DNA of 64,000 bases from CAZOWL01 sp964583605 (GCA_964583605.1 CAZOWL010000007.1:16571-80570); one strand, 5' to 3'. Shown: positions 42,299 to 51,846, counted from the first letter of the stretch. The notes: generated from the sequence alone by a model not told the origin. Program-made: numbers and translations.

Positions 42299-43648
42299 AT
42301 GGCTTTGGGAAGTCGTGAGGACACGATCGTCGCGATCGCGACTCCGCCGGGCCTTGGCGGAATTGGCGTGATACGGATTGCTGGACCAGGCGTAGAAGAG
42401 ATCGCACGTCAGGTGCTGGGGAGGGTCCCGAGGCCAAGGGTGGCCAGCCTGTGTATGTTCCTGGGCGAGGATGGACAGGCGCTGGATCAAGGCATTGCCT
42501 TGTATTTTCGGGGGCCAGCATCCTTCACTGGCGACGACGTCTTGGAGCTGCAAGGGCACGGCGGTCCGGTCGTTTTGGATCGGCTAGTGGCGCAGGCTGT
42601 GCGGTTTGGCGCACGATTGGCGCGGCCTGGGGAGTTCAGCGAGCGGGCATTCATAAACGGCAAGCTGGATCTGACTCAGGCGGAGGCCATCGCTGATCTC
42701 ATCGAAGCGCAGACGACGCGGGCAGCGGATCTGGCGATGCGGAATCTCTGTGGAGAGTTTGCACGCCGAGTCGGTGATCTCGTAGAGCGTGTGATTGAGC
42801 TCCGGACCTACATTGAGGTGAGTCTCGATTTCCCGGAGGAGGACGTAGACATACTAGACTGGTCTCGCGTACAGGCGTCTTTGAGCACTTTGCGTGATGA
42901 CACGATGTCTGTGGTGCGGCGGGGCGAGCAAGGAAGAGTGTTTCGGGATGGTATCAAGATCGTGATCGGTGGCTCGCCAAATGTTGGCAAATCAAGCCTG
43001 ATGAACACCTTGGCAGGGAGTGAAGCAGCCATCGTGACGGCGATGCCGGGCACTACGCGAGACCTCCTGCGTGAGTACGTGCAGATTGATGGGCTGCCGA
43101 TACAGCTCATGGATACCGCAGGTGTCCGGGCAACCGATGATCCAGCGGAGAGAGAGGGTATCTGCCGGGCGATCGCAGGGATGGAACAGGCCGATCAGAT
43201 CCTCTGGGTGTTCGATGAAACGGGATGTGGGGCCTTCGAGGAGCTCGGCGGCACTGTGCCGGCACGGGTACCGATCACCTGGGTCAGAAACAAGATCGAT
43301 CTCCTGGGCGAGCCACCAGGTGTGCGGGACACGCCACGCGGACGCGAGATCTCACTGTCCGCCTTGACGGGTGCCGGCGTTGCGCTATTGCGGGAAGAGA
43401 TCAAGAAGGTGGCCGGCGTCGCGGAGTCTCTGGAAGGCGAGCTCTTGGCACGGAGGCGCCACTTGTTGTCCCTGGAGCGTGCCGTCGGTTCGCTCAATCG
43501 AGCGGTCAACTCGAGCTTCAGGGAGCAGACAGAGCTGGTGGCGGAAGACCTTCGCGAGGTGCAGCGATCCTTGGGCGAGATCACTGGCGAGTTTTCTTCG
43601 GATGACCTCCTCGATAGGATCTTCTCGTCTTTCTGTATCGGGAAGTAA
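42299..43648 (+). CDS. mnmE: tRNA modification GTPase MnmE
   Basis: 449 residues. MnmE, with MnmG, makes 5-carboxymethylaminomethyl-uridine at the tRNA wobble position. N-terminal THF-binding domain (AIATPPGLGGIGVIRIAGPG), helical domain, then a GTPase inserted at about 220-375: P-loop GSPNVGKSSL, DTAGVR, NKIDLLG. The terminal FCIGK motif with the catalytic Cys is intact. It starts 13 bp after yidC. mnmG and rsmG, which often follow, are absent; the next gene is the convergent GCS2-family ligase. Confidence 0.97.
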   Translation: MALGSREDTIVAIATPPGLGGIGVIRIAGPGVEEIARQVLGRVPRPRVASLCMFLGEDGQALDQGIALYFRGPASFTGDDVLELQGHGGPVVLDRLVAQAVRFGARLARPGEFSERAFINGKLDLTQAEAIADLIEAQTTRAADLAMRNLCGEFARRVGDLVERVIELRTYIEVSLDFPEEDVDILDWSRVQASLSTLRDDTMSVVRRGEQGRVFRDGIKIVIGGSPNVGKSSLMNTLAGSEAAIVTAMPGTTRDLLREYVQIDGLPIQLMDTAGVRATDDPAEREGICRAIAGMEQADQILWVFDETGCGAFEELGGTVPARVPITWVRNKIDLLGEPPGVRDTPRGREISLSALTGAGVALLREEIKKVAGVAESLEGELLARRRHLLSLERAVGSLNRAVNSSFREQTELVAEDLREVQRSLGEITGEFSSDDLLDRIFSSFCIGK

Positions 43649-43772
43649 CCCAACGACCTATCGGCTCCCGTGTACCGTCTGAGTGAAAGGGAAGAAGTTC
43701 TGCGAGTCGAGCTCCGCCAGCGCGACGCTAGAACATCGGGTTAAGGGGACAATCCCAACGGAAATCGAGCCC

Positions 43773-45194
43773 TCAATCGAGGGTCCAGGCGTGGACGGGA
43801 AGCCCGATCCGTTGGTGCTCGAGATAGGCACGGGTGAGGGCGATCATGTCGGGGCCATGGCGGGCGACCCACCGCCGCTGCCAGATCGCGCCCGTTTGGC
43901 GAGCATCATTCCGCGCGCGTATGATCCCGAGGTAGGTCTCAATGTCAGAGGGGCTGGCGCCGGACGCCAGTAATCCTGAGGCGGCCCGGGGAAGCAGATC
44001 GCGGTCAATAATCTCGACGACCGGGTGGGTGCGGCCGTCCAGCCATGGTAGGTCGGCGGTAAGACCCTTGCGCGCGGCCTCATAGAAGGCGCGATGCGCC
44101 TCAGCAAAGCTCAGCTGTTGCTCGGGCGGCGTGGGCTCGTTGATTAGGGAAACGGCTGCACCGTAGTACAAGGCGGCGTTGGCGATGCAATCGGCAAGTG
44201 TCGGGCCAGAAGGCATGACACGGTGCTCGATGCGCACATGTGGTCGGCCGTCGTCGTCGAAGCCGATAAGCGGTCGGTTCCAGCGCCAAATTGTCCCGTT
44301 GTGCAGGCGGAGATGGGCGAGTTGTTCTGGGCGGGTGTCGAGCAATTGGGGCAGGAGCGGTGGATAACGCGAGAGATTAGCCTCAAACGTCTCCAATATG
44401 GAGCGCTCCACGTAGCGAAAGCCAAAATTGACGCGCTCGCTGAGCACCGGGCCGCCCACCGATACGGCCTGCTCGAAGAGAGGGATACGGGTTTCCTCCC
44501 AGAGATCCCGTCCGAAGAGATAAGGAGAGTTCGCGCTGATCGCGATCAACGGGGCCGAAAGGATCTTCGAGGCATTGTAGAGTCTACCGGCAAGTCGCGC
44601 TGGGATCTTCAGGTGCAGCTGGAAAGAGGTGGCTGCTGCCTCCAGCATGACGTCTTCCCACGCCATCTCGAGGCGATCTCGTCCCGTGATGACCAGCCTC
44701 AGGGGTCGGCCCCGGCGTAGGCTAAAGATCTGGTCATTGAGGGCCATGTACCGCTTTCGCGGCGTCATGTTCGCTATCACGAGATGCTCCGGACGCACCG
44801 TCGGCAGGATTCCGAACATGGCGAGCTTGGTTTCAAGCGTTTCAGCCACTCGTTGACAGCGCCCCCAGAGGGCCGTCAAATCGTCGGCGAGCTGGCTCAG
44901 TGCCGGACCGCGCAGCGGACGGGGTGGGCAGTTGATCTCAGCATTGAAGGTCGCGAGCTCCGGCACGACGAGCGGATCGGCTAGCCGTTCTAGAAGGCTC
45001 TCTACGACCGGTGCCGGAGTCGCGTCGGAGGCGAGAAGCCAAACCTCAATCTCGAAACCGACTGTTGGGGGCCCGTCTGAGAGGGTGCCATCCTCAAGCC
45101 AGGTCCCGAGTAAAGCCGTCTCTTGCTTGAGACGCGACGCGAAGGCATCGAAATCAGCCTTAGAGAAGTGCGAGGTCGCGATCTCTTGGCCCAT
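43773..45194 (-). CDS. GCS2-family glutamate-cysteine-ligase-like carboxylate-amine ligase
   Basis: 473 residues from the ATG at 45194 (MGQEIATSHFSKADFDAF); the frame is open to 45290. The GCS2/YbdK fold is shown by VGFEIEVWLL near 45-55, the ATFNAEINCPPRPL block, a metal/ATP region, and HVRIEHRVMPSGPTLADCIANAA in the C-terminal half. Such enzymes use ATP to join a carboxylate, often glutamate, to an amine. It is the last gene of the Ter-associated biosynthetic module, 32 bp after the nucleotidyltransferase gene, suggesting it adds an amino acid or amine to the module's product. The substrate is unknown. Confidence 0.78.
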   Translation of the reverse strand: MGQEIATSHFSKADFDAFASRLKQETALLGTWLEDGTLSDGPPTVGFEIEVWLLASDATPAPVVESLLERLADPLVVPELATFNAEINCPPRPLRGPALSQLADDLTALWGRCQRVAETLETKLAMFGILPTVRPEHLVIANMTPRKRYMALNDQIFSLRRGRPLRLVITGRDRLEMAWEDVMLEAAATSFQLHLKIPARLAGRLYNASKILSAPLIAISANSPYLFGRDLWEETRIPLFEQAVSVGGPVLSERVNFGFRYVERSILETFEANLSRYPPLLPQLLDTRPEQLAHLRLHNGTIWRWNRPLIGFDDDGRPHVRIEHRVMPSGPTLADCIANAALYYGAAVSLINEPTPPEQQLSFAEAHRAFYEAARKGLTADLPWLDGRTHPVVEIIDRDLLPRAASGLLASGASPSDIETYLGIIRARNDARQTGAIWQRRWVARHGPDMIALTRAYLEHQRIGLPVHAWTLD

Positions 45195-45226
45195 CGGAGC
45201 ACCCCGCTTACGTGTGGTGGTTGCGG

Positions 45227-45889
45227 TTAACCTAGCTTTAACACCCGATCGAGCTCTTGTAAACGTGCCGGCGTGCCCACGTCGAGCCAAAGGCCTTTGT
45301 GGAGCTCACCCGTCACCTGGCCTCGTGACATAGCTTGCCGAAGTACAGGCGCTAAAGGAAAGGCGCCGGGCTTGCAGCCTGCGAACAGCTCGGGGCGATA
45401 GACACCTATGCCGCTAAAAGTCGCGCGTGGGCCTGGCCCGCCTGTAACGGAGTGGTTGTTCAGGGCGAAATCGCCGTCAGGATGGTGCGGCGGGTTCTCA
45501 ACGAGGACGAGGTGGGCAAGGGACGTTATTGGCCGATGTAGATTGCGATAGTCAAGATCGCTCCAGATATCCGCATTCACGACCACGAAAGGCTGCGGCC
45601 CAAGTAAAGGCAGAGCACGAAAAATCCCACCCCCCGTTTCGAGTGCAGGCCGCTCGGGCGAGTAATCGATCGTTATGCCCCAGCGCGAGCCGTCTCCCAC
45701 GGTCGCCTCGATCTGCTCGCCGAGATACGCATGATTGATAACTAGACGCCGAAATCCCGCCGCGGCTAGCCGTTCGACTTGATGTTCGATGAGCGGCTTG
45801 CCGCCGGCGAGCAGTAGAGGCTTCGGGACGTGGTCCGTCAACGGACGCATCCGCTCACCGCGCCCGGCGGCGAGAATCATGGCTCTCAT
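45227..45889 (-). CDS. Sugar-1-phosphate nucleotidyltransferase (MurU-like)
   Basis: 220 residues. Nucleotidyltransferase signature LAAGRGERMRPLTDHVPKP at residues 6-24 with the catalytic Lys; FVVVNADIWSDLD carries the metal-binding Asp. The small single-domain size is that of MurU, which makes UDP-MurNAc from MurNAc-1-phosphate, or of other small mannose/hexose-1-phosphate transferases. AmgK, the usual MurU partner kinase, is absent, and the gene instead sits in a Ter-linked module, so the sugar or phosphate substrate may be different. Same strand as both neighbours. Confidence 0.78.
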   Translation of the reverse strand: MRAMILAAGRGERMRPLTDHVPKPLLLAGGKPLIEHQVERLAAAGFRRLVINHAYLGEQIEATVGDGSRWGITIDYSPERPALETGGGIFRALPLLGPQPFVVVNADIWSDLDYRNLHRPITSLAHLVLVENPPHHPDGDFALNNHSVTGGPGPRATFSGIGVYRPELFAGCKPGAFPLAPVLRQAMSRGQVTGELHKGLWLDVGTPARLQELDRVLKLG

Positions 45890-45967
45890 TTGCTATTGCG
45901 TGAGGGCCAACGTCGGCATGGCCTTTCACACGCCTGAAGTCCATCGAAGGCGAGTCCCTGTCGACAT

Positions 45968-46909
45968 TCAGGGGCAGCCATACACCGACGCTCGCTCAAG
46001 TACCCGCTCGGCCCACTTAGAGTGCGTGCTCGGTTCCACCATCTGCCCGTGTGAGAGAAAGACCGCCGGGGCATCGACGGCTAGGATCTCCCTCGCTAGC
46101 CCAAGCTCGCTTTCGGACACGCGATATTCTTCCTCGATCGTGGCCAGTTGGGTCGGGTGGATCGCGGTCTTGGACCAGAGTCCGTGGACGATATCGAGCT
46201 GTACCTCGACCCGCAGGATCTCGGGTGTGTCGACATGCTCAAAGACCGGTGAGGAGAGCTCGAAACCAGCGGGGCGAAAGATCACGATCAGATCATTGAT
46301 AATGGTGCGTAACGGTGTCTCATAGAGTGTCACCTGCTTAGGGCGCTTGAGACCGAGCCGGTGCAGGATGTCGTTACCACCGATGCGCAGGCACAAGATG
46401 CGGTTGCCGAGATCATGTAGAGATCGGCTCAGGTGTTCGAGACGCGAGCGCGAGAAGACGATGTCCGTCTCGAGGGTCGGCATCAACAGGAGCCCAGCCT
46501 GCCCGACAGCCAATTCGGCGTAGCGCGGCAAGGCGTTCTCATCGATCTTTGGTAGCACTAGGCCGTCCATGTTGGCAATGCCGTCCATGGCGAGGATCTC
46601 TTCCAGCACCTGGGGACTGCGTACCCGGATGAAGCGCCGCAGCGTGACCGGTGTCAGCCGAGGCAGCACGCGGCGGAGGTTGTCCAATGCGGTGGGCAGG
46701 TCGCGCTCGTGGACGGCATCCTCAGTGCAGACAATCACGGAGCGCAACGCAGGGAGACTGACCTGATTGAGCACGCCCAGGAGGTCAAGGCGGGTTGCCG
46801 GTACATAGAGTGACGCCCCGAGGGTCATGTAGCGGGTCGTCTGTCGCGAATCGATCGCTAGATCGTGCTGCTCCGCTGAATCTCTCGGGGCATCAGTCCC
46901 ACTACGCAT
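45968..46909 (-). CDS. HpcH/HpaI aldolase/CitE-like lyase of the Ter module
   Basis: 313 residues. The ATG at 46909 has GAGGG upstream; an internal ATG at 46828 starts the conserved part (MTLGASLYVPATRLDLLGVL). TIM-barrel CitE features: SVIVCTEDAVHERDL (replacing the citrate-lyase-beta metal loop), DGLVLPKIDENAL, LLMPTLETDIVF with the metal-binding Glu, and LRIGGNDILHRLGL. CitE-like genes are a known part of Ter-linked biosynthetic modules, where they probably cleave or form a C-C bond in a small acid. It follows the StiP-like gene by 12 bp. Confidence 0.82.
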   Translation of the reverse strand: MRSGTDAPRDSAEQHDLAIDSRQTTRYMTLGASLYVPATRLDLLGVLNQVSLPALRSVIVCTEDAVHERDLPTALDNLRRVLPRLTPVTLRRFIRVRSPQVLEEILAMDGIANMDGLVLPKIDENALPRYAELAVGQAGLLLMPTLETDIVFSRSRLEHLSRSLHDLGNRILCLRIGGNDILHRLGLKRPKQVTLYETPLRTIINDLIVIFRPAGFELSSPVFEHVDTPEILRVEVQLDIVHGLWSKTAIHPTQLATIEEEYRVSESELGLAREILAVDAPAVFLSHGQMVEPSTHSKWAERVLERASVYGCP

Positions 46910-46921
46910 TACAACATGCCC

Positions 46922-48043
46922 TCAATCGATGGTCCGGATGAAGGCGGCCGCATTGAAAGGCATGTACGGGTCAAGACTTATCGGGATGCCCTTCTGCCGC
47001 GCGAGCCATCGAAGGTGGGCGACGTCGGGGAGTGTCGAGTCGCGCAGTAGCAGTCTCGCGGGTACGCGACGCAGCATGACGCGGGTTGCCTCGGCTACGC
47101 CGGGCTTGATGTGATTGAGCTCAGCGATTTGGTAAACCTCCTGCCATCGTTCGACGCAGATCGCGGTCATCCGGCGGCGCTCCGCGCGCTGCTGCGATGG
47201 CAGTGGGCCCAGCGGCGCGTTGGTCATGAGGCCACTGATTTCATCGAGGAACCAATTGGTCTGGTCGTGGCCCCGCAGCCCGTCATAGAGGATACAGCCG
47301 TGGAACTGTCCTGGTCCGATCTGCTCGTTGAGGATGCTGCGAGAGACGAGACCAGAGACGACAGCATTGAGAACACCGGATGGTATAGCATAGTCATCGT
47401 ACGTCGCCGCGACATCAGCACTGCCGCCAATGTCCGCGATCACATACAACCGGTCATCAAGCTGCTCCGGTTCCTGTCGGTTCCAGTCAGCAATGGCGCG
47501 CTTCAGCTCGCGCGTGATGACGCCTTTCGCGGTCCACGCATCGACAAAGACCAGGCCGGCAGGCCGGCGCTTTTCGCGGCGCAGGATATACCGCAAGGCA
47601 TTGGTGTCAATACCCCGGTCCCGGATGATCGAGATCGAGAAGTGCTTGCTTGCAACATCCAGATGCCGGGTCAGCGCACGTTGGAGGAGAGCCCCGCACG
47701 GTGTTCCAGCGCGGGCGAGGGAGACGATCGTCAGCGGCGGCGGTCGCGTCTTGGCGATGTGGGCGGCGAGCGCGAGCACCTCCTGGGCAAGCCTCTGGCG
47801 ATACCTACGCGTCAGATCATGAAATAGCCGCAAGTAAGAGCGATCGGGAGGTGCTTCCGGACTGATCAGCTCGCTGTAGTGGCGTCTTCCGCGCTGTATC
47901 AGCCGTTCTTTCTCCTCGATCGACGTGAAGCGCGCCGGCATGGGCGTGAGCAGAAACAGGCAGTCGCTTGAGTGATAGCTGCCGCTGAAGGGACCTTTGC
48001 CCAGGCCGTCAGGAGCATCTGTCGATGTGTACGTCAACGCCAT
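46922..48043 (-). CDS. StiP/PRTase_1-like protein with C-terminal PELOTA-type domain
   Basis: 373 residues. The N-terminus GKGPFSGSYHSSDCLFLLTP matches the StiP family, variously called a cysteine protease or a phosphoribosyltransferase-like domain. The core carries TIVSLARAGTPCGALLQRA and FVDAWTAKGVITREL, the latter like a PRPP-binding loop. The last ~100 residues (RVMLRRVPARLLLRDSTLPD) fit the PELOTA-type domain reported with this family. It overlaps the HAD gene upstream by ten bases. Its partner PRTase lies two genes upstream in the same module. Confidence 0.78.
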   Translation of the reverse strand: MALTYTSTDAPDGLGKGPFSGSYHSSDCLFLLTPMPARFTSIEEKERLIQRGRRHYSELISPEAPPDRSYLRLFHDLTRRYRQRLAQEVLALAAHIAKTRPPPLTIVSLARAGTPCGALLQRALTRHLDVASKHFSISIIRDRGIDTNALRYILRREKRRPAGLVFVDAWTAKGVITRELKRAIADWNRQEPEQLDDRLYVIADIGGSADVAATYDDYAIPSGVLNAVVSGLVSRSILNEQIGPGQFHGCILYDGLRGHDQTNWFLDEISGLMTNAPLGPLPSQQRAERRRMTAICVERWQEVYQIAELNHIKPGVAEATRVMLRRVPARLLLRDSTLPDVAHLRWLARQKGIPISLDPYMPFNAAAFIRTID

Positions 48044-48765
48044 GTGCGGGCCTGGATCTGCGAGTGTTGTGGGACCAGCGCAAAGTGGCAGAGACGCAGG
48101 AACGGCAGGTCGGTCAGGCTGTCGCCCAAGCCGATAAACAATGGTGTGGCAGCGGTCTCTCGCTGGATCTCCCGCATCACGTGGCGCACTGCGGCCGCCT
48201 TGTCGGCGATGGGTGGCAACAAGGCTAGATTGTGCTCGTTGTGGTGAATGACGCCTTCGCTCCAGTGGGCAGCCATCTCCGTGGCAAGGTGCTCCATCTC
48301 GCGCGAATCACCTTTGACCGATACATAAACAGGAAAGCCGAGGTCGTAGATCAGACGCACGCGCGCGCCGAGGCCCTGGGTCGCGATCCGGTCATTCACC
48401 AGCGAGGTCGCATCGGCTAGTCGGCTCGCCCAGTAAGGTAGCGCTTCGCTCATCCTGGCCTCCCAGTCCGGCAGGAGCCGCTCATCTTTGCCGAGCACTA
48501 GGGCACCGTGGCTGGTGATGCGATAGCTCGAGAACTTAGGCGAACAAACGCGCCTCAGGGCGTCGAGATTGCGCCCGGTGACTGGGATCAACACCGCATC
48601 TTTGAGCAGGGCGAGCAGCGCGCTTTGTTGCGGTGTATGGAAGGACAAGGCGGCACCTGCGCGATCATAGGCGGCCTCGATGAGGGGCTCACAAAGACAC
48701 TTTGGACGCGTCTGCAATAAGGAGTCGTCGAGGTCGACGAAGAGGTATGCGGTCGGTTCGACCAT
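48034..48765 (-). CDS. HAD-superfamily phosphatase of the Ter module
   Basis: 243 residues. The HAD catalytic motif is LFVDLDDSLLQT (DxDxS, residues 8-19), VLIPVTGRNLDALRR is motif II (Thr), and LGDSLTDLPFL is motif IV (the acidic pair). A C2-type cap of beta-rich sequence lies between about 75 and 190, like Cof-type phosphatases. It probably removes a phosphate from a sugar- or nucleotide-like intermediate. It overlaps the StiP-like gene by ten bases and lies 9 bp after the PRTase-TRSP gene, so the three are strongly coupled. Confidence 0.82.
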   Translation of the reverse strand: MVEPTAYLFVDLDDSLLQTRPKCLCEPLIEAAYDRAGAALSFHTPQQSALLALLKDAVLIPVTGRNLDALRRVCSPKFSSYRITSHGALVLGKDERLLPDWEARMSEALPYWASRLADATSLVNDRIATQGLGARVRLIYDLGFPVYVSVKGDSREMEHLATEMAAHWSEGVIHHNEHNLALLPPIADKAAAVRHVMREIQRETAATPLFIGLGDSLTDLPFLRLCHFALVPQHSQIQARTWR

Positions 48766-48774
48766 GGTGAGATG

Positions 48775-49998
48775 TTACGGGACGGTGGCCGCGAGCTTAG
48801 GGACAACCCAAACCGCCGCGCCGAGTCGGTTCGCCAAGCCGTGACTGCGGGCGTGATGCCCGCACTCATAACCGACGATCGCGCGACGGTTGCGCGCTGG
48901 CGGATTGTGCAGATAGTTCTGCACCCCCTCGCGGTGCTCATCCGCGATGCACAGGGAGTCCTCGATGGCCTCACCCTTCAGAATCGGCGAGCGCGTAGTT
49001 CCCTGAAAAAAGACATCGGCCCCGCGCTGTTCCAGCGCCTCGGCGAGCAGGAAGGGCGGATAGGCGAGCTCCCCGGTGCCGATGACGCTGATCGGGCCGT
49101 TGCCGACACAGTCCGAACACGCGAAGCGATCCGCATCTCGGGCGATCAGGTCGCGCTCGAGCGGCATGCGCAGGGCGCGTCGCCCGGTATCCGCCCGCAC
49201 CGGGAATGGGCTGATCTGCTGCGCGACGACACGACTCGGGAGTACTGGGGCGAAATCGGAGCGAGGTGAGAATGAAAAGGTTCCCTCCACGAGGCTGACG
49301 AAGCGCGTCGGGACCGTGAGATCCGTCACGATTGCACAACGCCTCGACTGATCGAGCCAGTTGACCAAGCTTATGAAAACGACCTCCCGCACGGCCGGCA
49401 GATGGTGGAGGAGCTTCGCGGAGATTCCAACGAGGGTCCGCCCCGTGGTGATCTCATCGTCGATCAGGGCGAGCGTCGCCGTCCGTTGGTACTGCTCGGC
49501 CAGCGCGGGCAGAGGACCGTAGACAACATGCTCCGGCGCATGGCTATGAATCTCGTCAAATTCTGCCAGAATCTGGGCCGTTAGCCTGTGCCGCGTAGTG
49601 TGTTGGAACAGCACGTCCTGACGCCCGTCGAGGCGGGCGAGGCTGTCGGCGACACCGGCGCCTAGCCCGGTCGCAGTCTCAGCGAGTCCGATCGCCAGCA
49701 CCGGTCCGCGGACGCCAGCCAGTTCTGCCGCAAGACGGTCATAGACATCGCGCATCCGGCTCGGGGCACAGGGTATATGCTTGCCTAGCACGCGGGAGAC
49801 GAACAGGAATCCACGTCTTGGGTTCTGCCGGCTGGCAAAGGCAAGAAGGGCTTCGAGCGGTAAGTCCTCTCGCTCGGTGCGCAAGTCGAGCAGCCCGCAG
49901 GTGAGGGTCACCTGGTAATGCAAGGGCTCCGCTCCGTTCGGATTTGGGCGCCTTCGTAACGTGCGTTTCAGCGTTAATCCTTGCGCCCAGCGACCCAC
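48775..49998 (-). CDS. Phosphoribosyltransferase with TRSP domain
   Basis: 407 residues. A PRPP-binding loop LALIDDEITTGRTLVGIS (about 175-192) follows the type-I PRTase core (AIGLAETATGLGAGVADSL). The C-terminal TRSP domain contains its eponymous motif GTTRSPIL and the preceding GTGELAYPPFLLAEALE and later VGYECGHHA. PRTase_2-TRSP proteins are described in Ter operons, where two PRTases are proposed to build a nucleoside-like metabolite. It overlaps the end of the TerA-like gene by 25 bases, tying the biosynthetic module to the Ter genes. Confidence 0.85.
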   Translation of the reverse strand: MGRWAQGLTLKRTLRRRPNPNGAEPLHYQVTLTCGLLDLRTEREDLPLEALLAFASRQNPRRGFLFVSRVLGKHIPCAPSRMRDVYDRLAAELAGVRGPVLAIGLAETATGLGAGVADSLARLDGRQDVLFQHTTRHRLTAQILAEFDEIHSHAPEHVVYGPLPALAEQYQRTATLALIDDEITTGRTLVGISAKLLHHLPAVREVVFISLVNWLDQSRRCAIVTDLTVPTRFVSLVEGTFSFSPRSDFAPVLPSRVVAQQISPFPVRADTGRRALRMPLERDLIARDADRFACSDCVGNGPISVIGTGELAYPPFLLAEALEQRGADVFFQGTTRSPILKGEAIEDSLCIADEHREGVQNYLHNPPARNRRAIVGYECGHHARSHGLANRLGAAVWVVPKLAATVP

Positions 49999-51212
49999 CG
50001 CAAGCCGAATCCGTGAGCCTTATCCATAACGGCATGATCGCGAAAATACTCGATCAGCTTCGTGACCTTAATGTTCCCACGATCATTCTCCAGCAGCGCG
50101 AGCGCGCACATGTTTTGGTCGTTGCGGTGACTGTCGAGACGGACCTCGAGAGTCGGCTGGTCTGGCGAGCGGATCGTGATGACGGCATCGGTCGCCGACC
50201 AGTTGGGCACACCTTGGTAGATAAAGGCGTAGACAAGGATCCGGTCGATGGCGTCCCACTGTCGACCATTGATGTGGAGAAACTCGCCCTGCGCGGCGGC
50301 GCCGGTCCGATCGTCACCCATCAGCTGGATGTAAGGCGCCTGACTGAGGCTCCCGAAGGCGTTACCGAGGGCCTGGACCGCACCGACCTGCCCATTGCGG
50401 AGCTTGTAGAGACAACCGAGGTCGAGGTCGATCCCAGAAGAGCCCGTCAGGCGCGCGAGGAATCCCTTCCCGCTCGGGCGTCCCTGGTTCCAATTGAGAT
50501 TGATGATGACCTCGCCAAAGCCCTGCGCGCGCTTCTCAAGCGAGATTGGTGCCCGCTTCTCGAGCGTGATCTTCTCCAATCTCACTGGTGCCGTTCCGCC
50601 TGCGGCTGGGGCAGGAGCTGGGCTCGGCGCGGCGGGAGGTGGTGACGGTGAGGCATCGACGTCGATGCCGAAGTGTTGGGCGAGGGGCGCGAGCCCGCCG
50701 TTGAACCCCTGACCGATCGCACGCAGCTTCCATTCTTCGTTGCGCCGGTAGAGCTCACAGAAGACCATCGCCACCTCCTGTCGGTCAGCGAGCGGCAGAT
50801 CAAACCGGGCGATCTCGCTTTGATCGCGGGCATCCAGCACCCGCAGCCATGCCGCGTGCAGTGAGCTGAATGACTGACGCCGTGCCTCGCCCTCATGAAT
50901 CGTCACGCACACCGCGACCTTGTGGATCGTGGCAGCAAGCTTGGTGAGGTCGACGATGAAGGCCTGGCGGTCACCATCGGAGGCGCCAGTCATGACGACA
51001 CTTCCGTCAGTGGAGCTCGGGTTATTATAAAAGACCATGTCTGTGTCGCCGCGAACCCGACCCCCGCTGCTGAGGAGGAAGGCGCTCGCGTCGATCTCGA
51101 GGCCGGCGAGGCTCGGGGGTGACCAGCCAACGGTTAGGATGACGCGTTGCGGGCGACTCGGAGCGGCCGACAACGAGGTGTTAGCACCGGGTTGGAGGTG
51201 GACGCCGGTCAT
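49974..51212 (-). CDS. terA: TerA-like protein: TerD domain fused to TerA domain
   Basis: 412 residues. The N-terminal TerD-type beta domain (about 20-190) has the calcium-site block LEIDASAFLLSSGGRVRGD...MVFYNN and the closing EEWKLRAIGQGFNGGLAPLA. A Pro/Ala linker (about 193-225) contains LEKITLEKRAPISLEK, echoing the strand that opens TerD proteins. The C-terminal TerA-type domain (about 230-412) follows with GSSGIDLDLGCLYKLRNGQVG and the GDDRTG block. TerA/TerD proteins are cytoplasmic Ca-binding factors of tellurite, phage and oxidative-stress resistance. It lies between the second terD and the PRTase-TRSP gene. Confidence 0.85.
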   Translation of the reverse strand: MTGVHLQPGANTSLSAAPSRPQRVILTVGWSPPSLAGLEIDASAFLLSSGGRVRGDTDMVFYNNPSSTDGSVVMTGASDGDRQAFIVDLTKLAATIHKVAVCVTIHEGEARRQSFSSLHAAWLRVLDARDQSEIARFDLPLADRQEVAMVFCELYRRNEEWKLRAIGQGFNGGLAPLAQHFGIDVDASPSPPPAAPSPAPAPAAGGTAPVRLEKITLEKRAPISLEKRAQGFGEVIINLNWNQGRPSGKGFLARLTGSSGIDLDLGCLYKLRNGQVGAVQALGNAFGSLSQAPYIQLMGDDRTGAAAQGEFLHINGRQWDAIDRILVYAFIYQGVPNWSATDAVITIRSPDQPTLEVRLDSHRNDQNMCALALLENDRGNIKVTKLIEYFRDHAVMDKAHGFGLRWVAGRKD

Positions 51213-51273
51213 GGGGCACTCCTCTTGCCGCTCCCCCGGGGCGCGCCGGGGGTGGCATGTGGTCAGACAGCGA

Positions 51274-51846
51274 CTACTGGACGCCGAAGTCCCGAGCGAC
51301 AGCGGTCAGACCACCGGCGTAGCCTTGACCGACGGCCTTGAACTTCCACTCCTCGCCATGGCGGTAAAGCTCGCCAAAGATCATCGCCGTCTCGACAGAG
51401 AAGTCCTCGGATAGATCGAAGCGCACGATCTCCTTTTGGTCGGCGTCGTTGACGCCGCGGATGAAGGCATTGCTGACCTGGCCGAAGTTCTGCTTGCGGG
51501 CATCGGCATCATAGATGGTGACGACGAAGACCACCTTCTTCGCGTTGGCGGGAAGCTTCGAGAGATCGACCTTGATGACCTCGTCATCGCCTTCACCCTC
51601 GCCGGTCAGGTTATCACCTTGATGGGCGACGGCACCGTCGGGGTCATTGAGGTTGTTAAAGAACACGAAGTGCTTCGGGCTCAGCGCCTTGCCATCCTCA
51701 CCGACAACGAGCGCCGATGAATCCAAGTCAAAAGGCGCGCCGTCGGTGCTTCGCGCGTCCCAGCCGAGCCCGAAGTGGAGCTTGGTGAGGCCCGGAGCCT
51801 CCTTCGTCAGGGAAACATTCCCACCCTTTGTCAGAGAAACGGCCAT
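51274..51846 (-). CDS. terD: TerD-family calcium-binding stress protein (copy 1)
   Basis: 190 residues, normal TerD length. It begins MAVSLTKGGNVSLTKEAPGL; the double calcium site is carried by FDLDSSALVVGEDGKALSP with FFNN, and GDNLTGEGEGDDEVIKVDL is the second acidic loop. It ends with the conserved EEWKFKAVGQGYAGGL. The gene is 67 bp after terD copy 2 and 61 bp before terA, the same order as in plasmid terABCDE operons apart from the missing terC. Confidence 0.93.
   Translation of the reverse strand: MAVSLTKGGNVSLTKEAPGLTKLHFGLGWDARSTDGAPFDLDSSALVVGEDGKALSPKHFVFFNNLNDPDGAVAHQGDNLTGEGEGDDEVIKVDLSKLPANAKKVVFVVTIYDADARKQNFGQVSNAFIRGVNDADQKEIVRFDLSEDFSVETAMIFGELYRHGEEWKFKAVGQGYAGGLTAVARDFGVQ

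Noticed and set aside
43740..43800. CCCTC-AATC-GAGGG hairpin as a terminator between mnmE and the ligase gene
   Set aside because: The stem is only five pairs, lies across the ligase stop codon and has no T-run.
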